The translations under genes and the position numbers were made by a program. This document shows positions 32,881 to 44,460 of a DNA stretch of 64,000 bases, one piece after another; position 1 is the first letter of the stretch, and the number at the start of each line of letters is the position of its first letter. The notes under the pieces were generated by a model, which saw nothing but the letters and a program-made list of their open reading frames with translations, was not told the origin of the DNA and did not search any database. This DNA comes from Gnetum montanum (lineage: Eukaryota > Streptophyta > Gnetopsida > Gnetales > Gnetaceae): contig MNCI01022386.1 of assembly GCA_015680685.1 (NCBI GenBank), forward strand, positions 381,787 to 445,786, given 5' to 3'.

Positions 32881-34470
32881 ACCTTAATGAATGCACAACC
32901 ATGCTCAATTTTTCAAATCTCCTCCTTCCAACTCCATCATGGGGGAGATTTCCATCTGTGCTAATCATCCATATGGCTTCTCAAATTTTCTATTTTTTTT
33001 CATGTTTTTAATTTTACAATTTATTTATTTTACACCTTTTTTATTTTCAAAATTTTTTCTATTTTACACCATTTTTTATCTTACACCATCATTAGTACAT
33101 TTAAATATTTCTTGAATATTTTTATACTTTCTTATATATTTTACTTTGTTTTGCTTGAGTTTTATTTTCAAATTTTTGCTCATAAATGTGCTTTGTGCCA
33201 ACATGACACAATGGTGCTCTAGCTACTACTAATGGTGGTTTGTTCTTAATGTTTTATTTGCTAATGTTTGGTTTTTATTTTTGAATTTTTGTACTGATGG
33301 CTCAATCATGGTTTCTTTCTCATGGAACAGGTAGTGAGTCCATGACATCCACCCATTCAAAAACTTTATGGTTTTCCTTGTTTTGGGAGTTTGAGGTTCC
33401 TTTCATTTAGGAAATTTTAATAAATTGGTGACCTCTGTAGTTTTCAAAATTGGGAAGGATTCAAAGGTTTGTACAAGGTGTGACTTCAAGGGGACTCAAT
33501 ACTCTTTGTACTCTTCTACTTGCTTGGGTGCTTGAGGGTTTTTCATAGACTTCTTACCATTCCATGTTGTTCAATAACAGGAAGTCCAATAAAGTCTTTG
33601 CATGGTTCCCATCTAAAAAGAAAGAAAAAATAAACAAAAATAAATAAAGAAAAAAACACATGATGAAAATTCAAAGCACATCCCTTATACAAATAAATAG
33701 GCTACAAGCATTTCTTATGGAACTAGAAAGACATGTTGCCTATGCCTAAAGGTCCCCTTTAACTAAGGTCCTCTCTCACTTTCTACTTCTCTTTTCTTCC
33801 CTTTATGGAATGGTGGTTGTTTTGTGGGTGCACTCTTGTGTATTGAGGGGGTGGATCAATCTTGGAGTGGCGATGTGAAGTTACTGAAAGAGGATGGTTT
33901 TGGTCTAGACTAAGGATGAATCATCTTAGGTCATCTTAAACATAAAACTCCATAAGAGACTTCTCATGACCTTAGTTTGGGATTCCATTCCACCTTCTCC
34001 ATCATCCATCTATGCTGACCATAACTCACCTCACTGCCAAAGTTCATGTTCTTGATTCCATGTCTTGGTTTGATGTACTTGAATTATTTGGTAAAATCTT
34101 TCAAGTTTTTGGTCCTTAAGTTCCATTGACCATTAATCACCTATGGGGCCCACAAACTCATTAGGTTGAGGTCATGCAAGGGAAAATAAGGTATGTGCCT
34201 ACTATGGAGAGGATCCACTTTCATATCTCTTGGTTGGGTTTGTTAAGTACCCTATCCTTAGACATTCTTGCAATTAGAATATTTTGTACACCCATATTTT
34301 GCATCACACCATGTGCTCCTTTACATATTTTGTTTATTAAACATCTTGTTCATAAAATTTTTCAATATTTAAGCATTTAAAGATCCTCTTCAATGATCTT
34401 ATCATATTCTTTACTTTTCTAGGATTCCATGGATCCCAAATTCATTAAGAAATTCCTTATATTTTTTGAG
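32881..34470 (+). other. Non-coding region between pol and the third-ORF promoter block, element D
   Basis: It opens with the conserved polypurine ATGGGGGAGAT (32939-32949). AT-rich sequence and a single copy of the GCATGG...CAAAGCACA unit (33597-33690) follow. The order of blocks matches the region after pol in E. No coding sequence is recognised. Confidence 0.6.
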
Positions 34471-34504
34471 ATATTCAAAATTGCAAATTTTGTCTATGAG
34501 CCCT

Positions 34505-34594
34505 GTATACAGGGCCCCATCAACAAAGCAAACCCATATACAAGGTCTCATATATGGGGCCCCATCAACATAAAGGAAAAATACTATATATAAG
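34505..34594 (+). promoter_or_regulatory. Internal U3-like core array plus TATA box before the third ORF
   Basis: Cores start at 34505 (GTATAC), 34519 (ATCAAC), 34536 (ATATAC), 34550 (ATATAT) and 34564 (ATCAAC), spaced 14, 17, 14 and 14 bp as in the LTR U3 arrays. GCCCTGTATACAGGGC (34500-34515) is a perfect 16-bp palindrome. A TATATATAAG box follows at 34585-34594, about the same distance from the last core as in the LTRs. A consensus splice donor CGAAG/GTAAGC lies at 34739/34740. Inferred: a second promoter driving the third ORF at 35030. Confidence 0.5.
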
Positions 34595-35029
34595 TGTGAC
34601 CCCACTTGGAAATTGTTACATTTTATCACAAATGCCAAGAAAAGTTTTCAAATTTTTAGAGCCTAAAACCTTCTAGAGCTCATAACTTCCTAATTTTTTA
34701 TCTAAATTACTTCATTCTTTGACCTTGTAGCTATCGAAGGTAAGCTCTTTGTTGTGGGGGCCACAAATGTGCCATCTTTGATAGAAATTTTTTTGTCATT
34801 TTTCTAACTTCTAGAAAATTTTAACTAAGAAATTAACTATTAAACACCAAATTACAAGAGTTAAACCTTCCCAACAAGCTTCGGTAACATTTACAAAAAA
34901 AATTAATAAAATAATCGATCTTCCATGGTTCAACTATAACCAAAGTGTAGCTAACTAACAAGAAAAGGTATTCAAATATTTAAAGTTACACATTATATCT
35001 ACTAATCCATGGATGTGTTGTGACCACAA

Positions 35030-37910
35030 ATGGCACCAAAGGAAAAGCATGCACAGGAAGTAGGACTAGCTCAACAAAGGGAGAAATGGCCTAGAAAGGG
35101 AAGGGGCCAAGAATAGGCCCAAGAAGAACCTTTTGCAACCCTCACCACAAGTCCTCTTAGGGAAGAGGTAAAAGTGGAATCTAGCAGACAGATTCCAAAA
35201 CTAGCAGTAGCAAAAAAACACTCCCATCGAGATGATGCACTAGCACCATAAGAAAATCTAGAGTTGACCTTGACAAAGGCTTGCTTGAATTATATTAGAT
35301 TGCAAGAGGTCTAAAAAATAGTGCTTTAGAAGTTAAACTTTGGTCCATTCCTAGAGCAAGCACTAAAAGAAGTGTAGGACTAGCTAAAGGCCTCTCCCAT
35401 GTGGCCAATCATCACTTCCATTGGGAAGTGGTACATGGGAGAGACATTCCTATTCTAGAAAAATAGGTACCCTAGATCAATGGTAAAAATCAAAGAAATC
35501 TTAGTGTCCTACTTGATGCAAGCCATTGGTGTAATGCTTGGGTTGCCAAAAATAAGGGCAAGTTTTGTTGAGATGCTAATGTAGGTAGATCCTAACATTA
35601 AGAAAGAATGGGTTCAATGGTGCTATGGTGTCAGTTGCAAGGAGTTTGATGCACTTACACCAGTATAGAGAATCCATTACAAGATTACAGCCTTCCACAT
35701 CAATCCCATGATGAGGCCAACCAAAATCACTACCTTCTCTACTCGGGCATGCATCACTTTGAGTGGGAGATTCTCTATCAACCTGCCATAGCTGATCTAT
35801 CTAGAGATAGAGAAGCAGTTTAAAGAAAATGAACATGAAAGGAATGCACTCCGCTTCCCATGCCTCATTAGGAAACTTTTTCAAAGGGGAGGAATAGCTT
35901 GTTACACCAATGATGTTGTCAAGCATGTTCTAGTTGCCAACTAGGCAAAAATGATGAAAGACAAGATGCCTGCAATGATTATCTAAGAAGAGGAACAATG
36001 ATCACCACCTCCACTTGCCACTCAAACAACTATGCCAGACATCACTCCAATTGCCAAACGATTGCATGAATATTAGGAATGGCTCTTGAGTGAACAAGAG
36101 CAACGAGCAAGCATGAGTGGCAAGGACCCATCCATGTATAAACCAACAATAAGTCATCTAAATGAGGTGGCTCAGACAATCAGTTTGATGGGTGGAGGTG
36201 GATCTATTTACTCAGTCTAAAGAACATAGCTACATGTGAGGTTAAATATGAGCTCTAGAGAGGTCACAGTACCTCTTGTAGAATAACAGCCACTTCCAAA
36301 AATCTCTAGGAATGCTGCAACCTTCTCGATGGGCCTAGAGGAGGGTGAAGGGGAAACTATATTAGTGATGCACATTAGGGGTAGGAGACTATAGCAGAAG
36401 TGGTTACTCACTATATTTCCAACATGCTCAACACACCTACAACATCTACACTAGACATCACTACACTCAAAGATGTGTAGATGTCCATAGGAACCACAAG
36501 CACCAGAATAAATGCAGCATAGCTTGAAGAACTACTAGACTAACTGGTGGAAACTAGGCAACCACTTCCAAATGTATTTGACCTTCTAGACAATATTGCT
36601 GCAACCCAGTTAGAGTTGCTAGAGGTAAGGAGAAATAATATCATCTTGGAAGGGCAACTTGAAACAACCAAAGTGTTGAATGATTACTTGGCTATGGAAG
36701 TTGTTGAATTAAGAGCCTAGATTGTCGATCCTGCATTCCTCAACCCAGCATTGACAAGAGATAGAGCTATTAAATAGCTCAACACCAGACTAAAAGTGGT
36801 TGAGGGTCTAATAGAGAAGGTAGTGTTCTACTGATCCTTGGTCTAAAAGTGGTTGCTCCTCAATTAAAAGTGGTTGCTCCTCAATTAAAAGTAGTAAAAG
36901 ATTCAGAAGGCCTTGGATTAGATCTACTAGGAGAACATAAAATTGACTGTAGAGAACCATCACTTGTAGAATGTTGATAAGCACAAACAATAATTGAGGA
37001 GCAACTAGCTAGAGCAAACATAGAATTAAGGAGATTGGCAACAAAAAATAAAAATCTATCCATGGAGGAGGTCTACGACTGTTGCCAGAAAAATACAATT
37101 GAGGTAGCCACCTAGAAATCAAAAGCTTTCAAATTTAAGAAAGTCAAAGATCATTACAGAGAGTAGGTTGGTCAACAAAAGAAAGTAAATGAAAAATACA
37201 TTCAGTTGGTAAAGGAAAAATTGAATGAAGCCCTTTAGTAACTCCATCAAGGGAAAGAATTGTGGCAACCCATTGTTGATGATATAGATGCCTATAATAA
37301 GATAGAAATCTACATAAAGTAGTTGTAGATTGAGGATATGATAGAATAGATGGAGCTCACCAATCTTTGTTATGTAAACCTAGCTATGTTGACTACTAGA
37401 TGACCATGGTCACAAGTAGAGAAACAAGGGGCCAGCTCGTACTTATTGTATGAGGCCGAGTTTAAGCATTATAAAGACACCAAGAAAAAGCTTGTGGTGG
37501 AAAATGCTGAACTTGAAATTCTCAAGGCATGATTCACTGATTAATGATCAACTACCGAGAACCTAGCCAAGAGGATGAATAACTACCAAGAGCTGCAAAA
37601 TGTAGTCATGACATTCAATATCAAACGTAAATAGTTCATTTCCTAGTTTGTCAATGTGAAGGAGATGTTCCTAATAATGCCCTATTCGTGGGATGTCCCC
37701 ATTCTAGCCCACATTGGTGATGCTGTGTGGACTGCGAATGATCCTTGAAGGAAGGAGGAGAAGATGATGACATTACTAGATGCCTTTTGCCTTCCCCCAT
37801 AGGTTGTAGCTACAACAAGGCAGCCACAGTCACCTCAGCTACCACAGATGTTTGAAGCTGATGAAGGTCCTTCAGAAGCTCAAGAGCCTCCACTACCTGG
37901 GATTGTCTAA
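35030..37910 (+). pseudogene. Third ORF of element D, unknown function
   Basis: About 960 codons from ATG 35030 to a stop at 37908-37910, with many TAG/TAA stops and at least one frameshift. The first third is polar. A globular middle (about 35380-35990) includes MWPIITSIGKWYMGETFLF, a Cys-containing KKEWVQWCYGVSCKEF and LRFPCLIRKLFQRGGIACYT. The C-terminal half is Leu/Glu/Lys-rich (about 36520-37560), suggesting a long coiled coil, and holds a 21-bp tandem duplication near 36847-36890. A conserved AHIGDAVWT block and a Pro/Gln tail close it. Position matches the env-like ORF of Athila elements, but I see no clear signal peptide or membrane span. The middle resembles the plant Transposase_32-type domain; uncertain. 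Confidence 0.72.
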
Positions 37911-38148
37911 TCTTCTCCATCACCTTCATGCCACCAAAGGATGTGTTATCTAATTTTTATGTAGTCATGTAATGGTATGTAATTTTATCCTTTAAACACC
38001 ACCATTTTTTTGTAATTTTTTGATTTGTACACTCGAGCATTCAATTTTGTTATGTTAATTTATTCTGTCAAGAGTTAATCAATAATCCCATACCTTCCCA
38101 TTTTTGTAAGGGAACTCAAGGATGAATTTTCATTCAGTCATGGGGATA

Positions 38149-39106
38149 TGATGAGCATCAAAGTGTCATGTCAATGAGCATGCATTGACATGGCCTCATC
38201 GACAAGGCCTCATCAGCAGGGCCCTTTTTACATGGTGTTGCCCCATCAAAGGGGTCACATTAATGTAGCGTTTGCTATGTCTACAAGGCCTTGTTGACAT
38301 AGTACTATAGCAAAAACTATAAATATAAGCTCCCAACTATGTTTATGATATTGAAGTCATAGTAGTAGTAGAGCTCTTGTAGTTTGTCCATTTGAAAGTT
38401 AGAATATTTCTCTGAGTGGCTATAGTAGGAGTCAAAAAGTGTATAGATCTTTATTCAAGCACTGTTGTACCTGAACCATACCAATGTGTACAACAATAAA
38501 GATGAGCCTTTTGATCAAACCTTGTAGCATTTGAAATAGATTAATGATTTATTTATGCATTTATTATTTTCATGAAATATGTAATAAATTAAGGTAAATT
38601 AGACTTTAAGTGAGTAGTTAATTAATTAAGTGAAATAGATTAAGTACATAAGTATGACCACTTCGAGTGTAAACACGTATTCACTTAGTAATCCCAGCAA
38701 TGTTATTGCTTGGTATGCCTAGTAGCATAGTGCTTGGTAACCTAGTAGTGGATATGTGGGTTTAGGATGTGTATGAAAAGTGGGATTGGATGCTTATGAT
38801 AGGATTAGTTTGAGACTAGTTAAGTGGTTAAATTAGATTAGTTGTTAAATTATTCCATCTCTCTACTCTAAGCACCAAAGAATGTAAAACATAGAACAAT
38901 AAAAATCATATGCCTTGATTACACTTAATCATACCTTTGTACATCACAAGTATAATTGGAAAGATAAAGAACAACCTTAGGGCATGGTTCACTTTCTAGA
39001 AGATTAGTGTACTAGAAACCATCCAGTTCACATAATTTAATAGGATTCCACGTGAATGCTTCATGATTCATATGGTTGGGCATAGGGGTACCTCAACTGC
39101 TCATCA
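38149..39106 (+). repeat. 3' LTR of element D
   Basis: This 958-bp LTR starts TGATGAGCATC after the polypurine tract CATGGGGATA (38139-38148) and ends CTGCTCATCA. TATAAATATAAG begins at 38318 and AATAAAGATG is near 38493. R/U5 sequence is closest to that of B. The longer U3 array makes it the longest LTR here. Confidence 0.9.
38170..38298 (+). repeat. U3 core array of element D
   Basis: Cores start at 38170 (GTCAAT), 38184 (ATTGAC), 38198 (ATCGAC), 38212 (ATCAGC), 38245 (ATCAAA), 38259 (ATTAAT), 38279 (GTCTAC) and 38293 (GTTGAC). Six of the gaps are 14 bp or close to it; two are 33 and 20 bp. The array lies 20 bp upstream of the TATA box. Confidence 0.7.
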
Positions 39107-39136
39107 TACCTCATTAATAAATCCAATTTTTTTTTG

Positions 39137-39976
39137 TGAAAATGATATTATAGTTACAATATTGTGTCTAATCTCAGCATACGTTATCATATAAATGATA
39201 TCATGGGGTATGTGCTAGCCTATATAAGCAACACTTAGGTGCATAGATCTATAGTAGATTTGATAACTTAGTAATAGAACTCTTGCAGTTTGTTTTCTTG
39301 AATTTAGTACTAAGCAATGTATGCCCACAGTGTGATGTTTTGTAATTTAATGGAATCTTTATTTGAGTGTGTTGTACTTGGATGCATTGCATGCACGACA
39401 ATAAAGATCAAGATTTGTCTACATCATTGCAGCAATACTTAGTTTTATTTCTATTGCCAATTAGTTTACTCTTTACTGTTTTCATAGTTAATGTTTACCA
39501 TTACTTGAAATTTACTTTTAATGTCATTAAGCAGAATGAGTATGACTTATTTCAAGCATGTAAGTGTAACTACTTGGTAACCTAGTAGTACTATCACTTA
39601 GTATGCCTAGTAGTATGGTACTTGGTAATCCCAGTAGTAGTTGCACAAAGTCCAAGGTTTGATTGAAAGATCAAGACCCACTACTCATTGCATATGCTAG
39701 TTTAGATTTGTTTTACTATTACTTAGATCTAGAAACCTTTACTTTCACTTCATGTTTACTAAAAGCCTAATGGCCAATTCAACATCAATATCATATACCT
39801 CATTATGAGTTAAACCATATGCATTGATTTTAATAACTCACCTAGGAAGACAACAATCACGAACACTAATCAATTACTAGTATAATCACACTACCTTATC
39901 TATGGAGTTTGATTAGAATTACGCATGAACACTTGTATCTTGTATGGTTGGGTGTTGGATACTCCACCACTCATCA
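39137..39976 (+). repeat. 5' LTR of element F
   Basis: About 840 bp, ending CCACTCATCA directly before a PBS. The left edge is uncertain by a few bases (TGTGAAAATG or TGAAAATGAT after a T run). U3 cores: GATATT 39144, AATATT 39158, GTTATC 39183 and GATATC 39197 (14, 25 and 14 bp). TATATAAG follows near 39221 and an AATAAAGATC near 39401. Confidence 0.8.
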
Positions 39977-39977
39977 T

Positions 39978-39995
39978 TGGCACTGTTGCCAGGGA
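39978..39995 (+). other. tRNA-Asp primer-binding site, element F
   Basis: TGGCACTGTTGCCAGGGA begins 1 nt after the LTR end, with three differences from the tRNA-Asp complement. Confidence 0.88.
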
Positions 39996-40355
39996 TAAGT
40001 CAATGTTATACTAAGTAATTAAATTTTCAAAGTTCATTGTATCAAAACCTAACTCTAATCTTCACAACCTTAATATAAAGCACACTTAACATAAACCATC
40101 AAAAAATGACAACATGGCTTCACACCAAACTATTGAGGAACTATTGAGGAACTAGCAGATCAATGTCACGTGTATCCTGCCGCCGATTGTTTCTTATGTT
40201 AGTCCTAGGTGGTGATGTGCTTTTGTGTGAAGAAGAAGACATCTTGTCTTGTTCAATGTGCTATGTGCTATTATATTTTTCTTAATCAACCCTAAGGGTT
40301 CATTCCAACAATGTAAATGATTTCCTAAGTTCTACTTAGTGCACAAACAACTAAG

Positions 40356-40373
40356 TCCTCGGCAACAGTGCCA
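40356..40373 (-). other. tRNA-Asp primer-binding site, element G
   Basis: The minus strand reads TGGCACTGTTGCCGAGGA, 1 nt from the LTR end. Confidence 0.88.
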
Positions 40374-40374
40374 A

Positions 40375-41195
40375 TGATGAGCAGCAAGGCACCCCTACGC
40401 TCAACCATACGAATACGAGTGTTTTACATGTGATCCAGTTAAATTCCAAGGACTAAGTGCCTATGTGCCCCTGTGGAACAATGACGGGTTGATTAATTAT
40501 TGTCTTCCCAAACTTACTTGTATGTCACGGTTGTATGGTTAGGTAAGCTTAAGGCATATGATTTTTATGGCTTTTATGTGTTTTATATCCTACACTAATA
40601 AGGGGAAGAGAGAGAAATAACTAAGAAACTAACTTAATTTAACTATTCATTAACTAAGTTCTAAGTACTCCTAACACCAGTATTCGTTCCCACTTATCGT
40701 ACACATCCTGAACCAATGCAATGCTACTGGGATTACCAAACGCTAATCATTACTAGGTTACCAAGCGCTACATGCATGCTTAAAGTGGTCATATTGAGTG
40801 TCATTAACTAAGAGAGTTGTAAGGTGAGAGAGATCATTAATTAGCTAGGAAAGCATTAAATAATAATTAACACTAATTAATCTATTCTGTATGTTACAAG
40901 GTTTATCATAAAGTTCATCTTTATTGCCATACACAAAGTGTGCTCAGGTACACAATGCTCGAATAAAGATCCATTCACTCTATGACTCCTACTGCAGGCA
41001 CACAGAAATAATTCTAACACTGGAGGGAAAAATGACAAGATTTTAGCTAAGGGACTAACTTCTAACTGTTAAAACTAAGGGTGTCGCCTCTTATTTATAG
41101 GTAAGGAGACAGGCCGCGATATCGGGTATCCGACATCGCATGGTAGATCTAATATTGCGGACACGATATTGTGTATGCGATATCATGGTTCATCA
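40375..41195 (-). repeat. 5' LTR of element G, GATATC type
   Basis: This 821-bp LTR starts TGATGAACCATG and ends GCTGCTCATCA on the minus strand. U3 cores begin at 41118 (GATATC), 41132 (GACATC), 41151 (AATATT), 41165 (GATATT) and 41179 (GATATC), spaced 14, 19, 14 and 14 bp. TATAAATA lies at 41100-41093. Confidence 0.9.
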
Positions 41196-42492
41196 CCAAA
41201 TAAGTGACAATAATTTTCTAAAATTTCTAACATATTTTGCATATCTTCTAGAATAGTGGAGATTAATGTAGTGTTATCTACATACAAAAGAATATTCACT
41301 ACTTAGGATCTGATTTTGATAGTGTGACTATTTTTCCCATTTCATAACCACTTTTATTTTTCATTAATAAAGTTACCAAAAAGAGTTGGAGAAAGTGGAT
41401 AGCTTTGTTAAACTTCAATTTTTCTTTCCAAGTGATATTTGTTTGCTGAATTTTTGTTTATAATTTCAATAATCACTTCCTCATACAATATTTGAGTTGT
41501 GACAATCAAATCTAAAGGGAGGTCAATTTTATGTACATGAAACCATAGTTTTGTAGAAATCATCGAATCATATGCTTTTGAAAAATTAAGAAAACAAATA
41601 AAAACTTTTTATTAGATATTTTTGAAAACTCCATGCAATGTTCCACAATAACTAAGTGATCAATAGTAGAGTGATTTTATCTAAAACCTACTTGACACTT
41701 TACTCTGGCATTGTTAACTTTAGCCCAAGAATGAATTCTCTTTTCTATTAGAGTGCCCAACAACTTAGCAAAAGTATTACTCACAATGGTCATTTGATAA
41801 TTGTTCATATTATCTTTACCCCCTTTTTATATAACAAGATAGCTTTACTAGTTTTCCAATGTTGATCAAATCCTTGACCCATTTCTAAATTACTCTATGA
41901 ATAGCAAGTTCCATCTACTTTAATAATTCTAGATATAAATGATGTGAATCTATAGCTTTACTAGATGCTAGTTTCTTCATACCCTTTGTGGCTTCTTCAA
42001 GAGTGAATTGGAGAGGTGCTTGTTGTACAATAGTAGTATAATTATCATCTTTTTCTATAAATAGTTTATTGTAAAATGAGAAAATATCGAAAAGAAAAAT
42101 TAAATGATAAAAACATTGCTAGAGTTGTCTAGCCTTTTTTAATGATGTAAGGAAACTATTCCTACTACATAAATTTTCTTCTCTTGGTTCTAATCAAGCA
42201 TTTATATGCCTTAACTAAACTTTTTCTATAACTCTTATTTATATTCTTAATATTCTCTTTAGGCTATACACAATCCTCATTAAACCAAGTCTTTTGAGCA
42301 TCTTGTTGTTGTAAATGTAGAGCTTTCTTTATTGTTGTAAATAAAATTGTTTCAAATTCCTTGTACTATCTTTCAAGAGTCCATTTATTATGTGCTACAT
42401 CCATATATTTTCACTTTACTTCTAAGATGACTCTATATTGAATTTTTTTCTATTCTTATTATTTGGTATTTGAGAAAAAATTTGAATTTGCA
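41196..42492 (-). pseudogene. LINE ORF2 fragment, copy 1 (reverse transcriptase)
   Basis: The minus strand carries a non-LTR reverse transcriptase. Visible blocks: ASSKAI-like linker near 41950, the NNARVKCQVGFR region (41720-41680), FSKAYDSM (motif A with its Asp, near 41590-41565) and a LLYVDNTTLIS block at about 41300-41270, which is the YADD catalytic box changed to YVDN. It is cut right after this by the LTR of element G at 41195. It runs at 42492 into a 5-N gap. Stops and frameshifts are frequent. A LINE is read by the family's motif order; exact clade not determined. Confidence 0.78.
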
Positions 42493-42497
42493 NNNNN
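42493..42497. other. Assembly gap, 5 N
   Basis: The 5-N run sits exactly between two homologous LINE stretches (about 41878-42492 and 42498-43125). It is probably a placeholder of unknown true size. Confidence 0.95.
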
Positions 42498-44460
42498 TGA
42501 TCCATTGGTAAATTTCTCTATGAATAGAAAGTCCCATCTACTTTAATAATTTTGGATATAAATGATATGAATTTATAACTTTGCTAGATGCTAGTTTCTT
42601 AATACGCTTTGTGACTTCTTCAAGAGTAAATTGGAGAGGTGCTTCTTGTACAATAGTAGTATAATTATCATCTTTTTCTATAAATAGTTTATTGTAAAAT
42701 GAGAAAATATCTTGAAAAGAAAAATTAAATGATAAAAACACTAATAGAGTTGTCTAGCCTTTTTTTAGTGATGTAAGGAAACTATTCTTACTACTTCCTG
42801 ATAAATTTCCTTCTCTTGGTTCTATTCAAGCATTTATATGCCTTAACTAAACTTTTTCTATAACTATTATTTACATTGTTAATATTCTCTTTAGGCTACA
42901 CACACTCCTTATTAAACTAAGCATTCTTAGAATCTTGTTGTCGTAAATGCACAACTTTCTTTATTGTTGTAAATAAAATTTTTTTGAACTCCTTGTACTA
43001 TCTTTCAAGAGTCCATTTATTATGTGCTACACCCATATATTTTTAGTTTACTTCTAAGATGACTCTATATTGAAATTTTTTTCTATTCTTATTATTTTTT
43101 ATTTGAGAAAAGATTCGAATTTGCAATGAAAACTCTACATGATGATGGTAGGAATCCACTAAATCTTATCCAACTTTCAACTCCTTAATGAACTCAATGT
43201 CTTTCTAAGAATATAAAAGCAAATCAATGTAAGAGTTACCTTGAGGTCCTGTGAAAGTAAATGATGAAGATTGAAGAAATCTAGAAAGATCGTTGCAAAT
43301 GAGAAGTACAAAATTTTTGTCCATTCTAATAATTTTTGATCAATCTTATTAATAGTGTCATCTATAGAATATCATGTCCAACTATGATCTTCAACAACAT
43401 TTAAACTACCAACATTATGTTGCCACTAAATAATTTTTATTTATTATGAACCTATCCTTGCATTAAAATCTTCATAAATAAACATTGAGCATTTTGTTGA
43501 GAATTTTATAATACCTCCATAAATTGTATATGATCAAAAAAAATTTCTAAAAGCATGTAATTTTCAAGAAATATTCTCACTCAAACTATAATGCCACCAA
43601 AAGCTCTATCCATTCTCTACACTCTTATATTTCTTGCAATAAATTTAATGAATCTAGAAACTATAAAATCTATAGAGCCAACATTTTCTAAAGTTTTAAT
43701 AAAACAAAAAATATCAAAACTATCAATTAAAATAATGATATTCAATAAAATAATTTTATTTGTAATTCCACTATCTAAATTAAGAAATCTACACCTTAAA
43801 GAGCCTTTACATTTCTTGAATAATTTTTGGAATACTACTTATTTTTCATTATTGTCATGTTGCTAGTATTTAGATGTACTACAAAACCCTTTTCACAAGC
43901 TACCTTAACCTTTTTCCATTATTCAATCCTTTTTGCAAGTTTCTTTTAAATAAGAGTCTTATTTATCTACACTCTTTTCTCATTCTCACTTTGCTTCAAG
44001 TGGCTTTCTCACTATGCTTCAAGTGGCTTTTGTGTCTCTAAACATGGTCTTTGTCTTCTACATCACAAAACTTAATGATTACATACTCGAGCTTTACACA
44101 TCATTTATCTTGTACCCTAACAACCTGAGCAATATTTGGAGAAGTTAGATGCATATCATCTATAATATTTTAAGCTTTCTTAACCAAAACTTCATCTATT
44201 TCATTACTCTTTTAAATCTTTTGTGATTGTAGATCCCATATTTGTCTCTATTTCTTCAAGTTTAGATTCATTTTTATTTTTTTCCACCTTGGCTTCACAT
44301 TATGCTAATTTTGGCAAAATTTGTTTATTATCCTTTGGAGTAGCATTAATCTCCTTTCTTACCTCAACCTTCTTTTTGAGAGCTGTTAACCTTCAAAGAA
44401 TTTCTTTGTTTTATTCATGAATTTTATTCAATAATACCATTTTGCTAACTATATGCTCCC
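42498..44460 (-). pseudogene. LINE fragment, copy 2 (ORF1 end, endonuclease, start of RT)
   Basis: Minus-strand order from the right: an ORF1-like RNA-binding segment (about 44160-43890; VVRVQDK and VIIKFCDVEDKDHV), an endonuclease region with an R-RMDRAFGGIIV block (about 43625-43570) and FTFTGPQGNSYIDLLLYS (43270-43215), then the linker into RT (42741-42538: an open 67-codon stretch ending in SSKVINSYHLYPKLLK). It overlaps copy 1 over about 620 bp with several percent divergence. It is broken by many stops. Confidence 0.72.

Larger units (their letters stand above)
29570..39106 (+). mobile_element. Element D: Athila-like retrotransposon with third ORF, 5' truncated
   Basis: The plus-strand order is protease part, RT, RNase H, integrase, a 3' non-coding stretch, a U3-like internal block with TATA box, the third ORF, polypurine tract and 3' LTR. 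The 5' LTR, PBS, gag and the start of protease are missing. The left end abuts element B in inverted orientation. The flank after the LTR is TACCT (39107-39111). Confidence 0.85.
39137..40145 (+). mobile_element. Element F: 5' end of an Athila-like retrotransposon
   Basis: A 5' LTR, PBS and about 150 bp of leader and first gag codons remain on plus. At about 40145-40160 it joins element G in the opposite orientation, with a short duplicated stretch (CTATTGAGGAA twice) at the join. Everything downstream is missing. The LTR is diverged from the others in the window. Confidence 0.75.
40150..41195 (-). mobile_element. Element G: 5' end of an Athila-like retrotransposon
   Basis: On the minus strand: 5' LTR (41195-40375), PBS and the first about 30 codons of gag from ATG 40242 (MSSSSHKSTSPPRTNIRNN). 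The gag start is like that of I and H. It is cut off at the join with F. The outer LTR end at 41195 borders LINE reverse-transcriptase sequence, so G was inserted into a LINE. Confidence 0.82.

Noticed and set aside
8344-39111. Target-site duplication around the B-D pair
   Set aside because: TCACT and TACCT match at only three of five bases, which is not distinguishable from chance.
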